Shown piece by piece: positions 62,518-64,000 of a stretch of DNA of 64,000 nucleotides. Source of the DNA: Microbacterium halotolerans. GTDB lineage: Bacteria; Actinomycetota; Actinomycetes; Actinomycetales; Microbacteriaceae. How positions within the stretch are numbered: the first letter of the stretch is position 1; each line of letters begins with the position of its first letter. The stretch is taken from positions 971,606-1,035,605 of the forward strand of contig NZ_KZ984051.1 of the NCBI RefSeq assembly GCF_003569805.1. The letters run 5' to 3'. Position numbers and translations under genes: made by a program. The notes beneath the pieces were generated by a model that had not been told where the DNA came from, did no database searches, and worked only from the letters and a program-made list of their open reading frames with translations.

Positions 62518-63241
62518 CGTTGTTCTCGAACTGTCCGATATCGAAGCCGGATACGGCAAAGCGGCGCTCGTGCTGCGCGGACTGTCGGTGAAGGTTCGCC
62601 GCAAGGAGGTGGTCTGCCTCGTCGGGCCGAACGGTGCGGGCAAGTCGACTGTGCTGAAGGTGGCCAGCGGCATGCTCAGGCCCCGCTCGGGACAGGTGCT
62701 GCTGAGCGGGGAGGATGTCACCGGTCAGGGGCCGCAGAAGCTCCTGCGCGGCGGCCTCTCGCACGTGCTGCAGGGGCACTCGGTGTTCAAGGAGATGACC
62801 GTCGAGGAGAACATCCGTCTCGGCGGCTACGCGCTGTCGGACCAGTCGGCCATCGCGGAGCGGATCGATTTCGTGCGAACCGTGTTCCCCGTGGTGGCGG
62901 AGCAGTGGAAGCAGAGCGCCGGGGCGCTCTCGGGTGGTCAGCAGAAGCAGGTGGAGTTCGCGCGGGCGATGATCGTGCAGCCGGACGTGGTGCTGCTGGA
63001 CGAGCCGTCCATGGGGCTCGACCCCAAGCGCACCGCCACGATCTTCGAAGAGGTCGATCGCATGCGCCGGAACGGCGTGGCGGTGCTGATCGTGGAGCAG
63101 AACGCCCGCCGCGCCCTGCAGATGGCGGACGTCGGCTGCGTGCTCGACCTCGGCCGTGTGTTCGCCACGGGCCCGGCATCCGAGCTCCTCGCCGACCCCA
63201 AGCTCAGCGAGCTCTACCTCGGAGGCCGCGCCGCAACCTGA
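62507..63241 (+). CDS. HAAT ABC transporter ATPase (LivF-like)
   Basis: 244 residues. Walker A GPNGAGKST (40-48), signature ALSGGQQKQ, Walker B VVLLDEPSMGLDP and the LivF tail YLGGRAAT. Start TTG 62507, six bases after GGAGG, overlapping the LivG stop by 11 bp. Last gene of the operon; a 68-bp repeat follows nine bases after the stop. Confidence 0.9.
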   Translation: MASDVVLELSDIEAGYGKAALVLRGLSVKVRRKEVVCLVGPNGAGKSTVLKVASGMLRPRSGQVLLSGEDVTGQGPQKLLRGGLSHVLQGHSVFKEMTVEENIRLGGYALSDQSAIAERIDFVRTVFPVVAEQWKQSAGALSGGQQKQVEFARAMIVQPDVVLLDEPSMGLDPKRTATIFEEVDRMRRNGVAVLIVEQNARRALQMADVGCVLDLGRVFATGPASELLADPKLSELYLGGRAAT

Positions 63242-63250
63242 CCCCGCTGC

Positions 63251-63318
63251 CGAGATGCGCACTTGTCGTCGAGATGCGCCGCTTTTGACGCCCGGATGTC
63301 GAAAAGGTGCGCATCTCG
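63251..63318 (+). repeat. 68-bp triple-word element, copy E
   Basis: Words at 63251-63260, 63270-63279 and inverted at 63309-63318, all perfect, with TTTTGACG and TGTCGAAAA inside the hairpin. It begins nine bases after the livF-like stop. A short 9-bp-unit repeat of GGGGCGGTC follows at about 63363-63390. Confidence 0.9.
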
Positions 63319-63481
63319 CGAGCGGTCCGTGCAGCAGCGGAGTCGCTCGTGCCTGATCATCCGGGGCGGTCGGGGCGGTCGGGGCAGTCGTGCCCATCGT
63401 GCGGAGACGGCGGCGCTGTTGGCGTGACGGCCGCGAAGAAGCAGCAGCAGGAGGATCGCGCTTCGGCGCGGGTGAGTCAGG

Positions 63482-64000
63482 TCAGGCGCCGAGCACCTGA
63501 TCGATGACGTCCTTGGCTTCGAGCTGCACCTGGTGCAGGTGCTCAGGGCCCTCGAGGCTCTCGGCGTAGAGCTTGTAGACGTCTTCGGTGCCGGAAGGAC
63601 GGGCCGCGAACCACGACGTGGCCGTCTGCACCTTGAGCCCGCCGATGGCCGCATCGTTCCCCGGCGCGCGCGTGAGCTTCGCGGTGATCGCATCTCCCGC
63701 GAGCACATCCGCCGTCACGTCGTCGGCGGACAGCTTCTTCAGCGCGGCCTTCTGCTCCGGGGTGGCGGGGGCATCGACGCGCGCGTAGGCCGACGAGCCG
63801 TGCTCCGCTTCGAGCTCGCGGTACCGCTGCGACGGCGTCTTGCCCGTCACTGCGATGATCTCGGCGGCGAGCAGGCAGAGCAGAATGCCGTCCTTGTCGG
63901 TGGTCCACACGGAGCCGTCCTTGCGCAGGAACGATGCTCCTGCCGACTCCTCGCCTCCGAAGCCGATCGAGCCGTCGAGCAGGCCGGGCACGAACCACTT
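63482..64000 (-). CDS. pgm: Phosphoglucomutase, C-terminal part (runs off window)
   Basis: The visible 172 codons are the C-terminal part of an alpha-D-phosphohexomutase interconverting glucose-1-P and glucose-6-[21 protein letters not shown] is the substrate-recognition loop of domain 3 and [18 protein letters not shown] is the phosphate-binding loop of domain 4. The combination with an E. coli-type Pgm ending ([11 protein letters not shown]) points to pgm rather than phosphomannomutase. The coding region continues past base 64000, so the start and the catalytic serine are not seen. Confidence 0.92.
   Translation of the reverse strand, partial: KWFVPGLLDGSIGFGGEESAGASFLRKDGSVWTTDKDGILLCLLAAEIIAVTGKTPSQRYRELEAEHGSSAYARVDAPATPEQKAALKKLSADDVTADVLAGDAITAKLTRAPGNDAAIGGLKVQTATSWFAARPSGTEDVYKLYAESLEGPEHLHQVQLEAKDVIDQVLGA

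Noticed and set aside
63363..63390. GGGGCGGTC short tandem units.
   Set aside because: Only two to three imperfect units; consistent with slippage in GC-rich spacer, no function suggested.
1..64000. CRISPR arrays, tRNA/rRNA genes, transposases, integrase sites or prophage genes.
   Set aside because: None found by eye on either strand. The only repeats are the 68-bp element, operators and protein-coding repeats.

Overview
The window is GC-rich actinobacterial DNA, most likely from the family Microbacteriaceae and Microbacterium-like. The evidence is frequent GTG and TTG starts, lipoprotein and LAxTG wall-anchor signals, a catabolic repertoire full of LacI-, IclR- and DeoR-regulated sugar loci, and an AI-2E/lplA background. 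The genus is inferred from style, not proven. No tRNA, rRNA, CRISPR array, insertion sequence or phage gene was seen.

Layout. 1-6.6 kb: a GNAT acetyltransferase, then bifunctional proline oxidase PutA, a GME/DDAH-family guanidino hydrolase and ornithine aminotransferase RocD. Together these form a route from arginine, ornithine and proline to glutamate. 6.8-9.2 kb: a PfkB kinase and a Bcr/CflA-type exporter. 9.4-24.5 kb: L-rhamnose and deoxysugar catabolism (rhaB, an unnoticed 46-codon coupled gene, the aldolase/dehydrogenase rhaEW, a DeoR repressor). A second rhamnulokinase-like kinase, a class II aldolase, a SIS isomerase, two IclR-type regulators (one fused to a sugar-binding domain), an RbsA-type ABC importer and an SDR follow. 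24.6-26.6 kb: an AraC regulator and an exporter overlapping tail to tail. 26.7-34.5 kb: a LacI repressor with a perfect double operator, a second sugar ABC importer, an RpiB-like isomerase, a GATase1-like protein and a cupin. 34.6-37.0 kb: rhamnose isomerase RhaI divergent from another LacI, which closes the rhamnose pathway.

37.1-49.7 kb is the most novel part. It holds a LuxR-type response regulator, a beta-helix surface protein with LAVTG anchor, a tandem-duplicated sensor kinase and a 1967-residue multidomain LAVTG surface protein. Each of the four is preceded by the same 20-bp palindrome TGACC(C/T)C-N6-GGGGTCA. In two cases the palindrome sits exactly 38 nt from an identical TAGGTT -10 element. 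This looks like a self-contained, autoregulated cell-surface regulon that I do not recognise from the literature.

49.9-53.2 kb is housekeeping (alpha/beta hydrolase, lipoate ligase, AI-2E transporter). 53.3-63.2 kb is a LacI-controlled cluster joining a secreted quinoprotein sugar dehydrogenase to a five-gene HAAT (Liv-type) ABC transporter. The window ends inside pgm.

A second discovery-grade signal is a dispersed 68-bp element, present five times, made of three copies of a 10-bp word (two direct, one inverted) at invariant offsets 0, 19 and 58. Four copies lie 9-17 nt after a stop codon.
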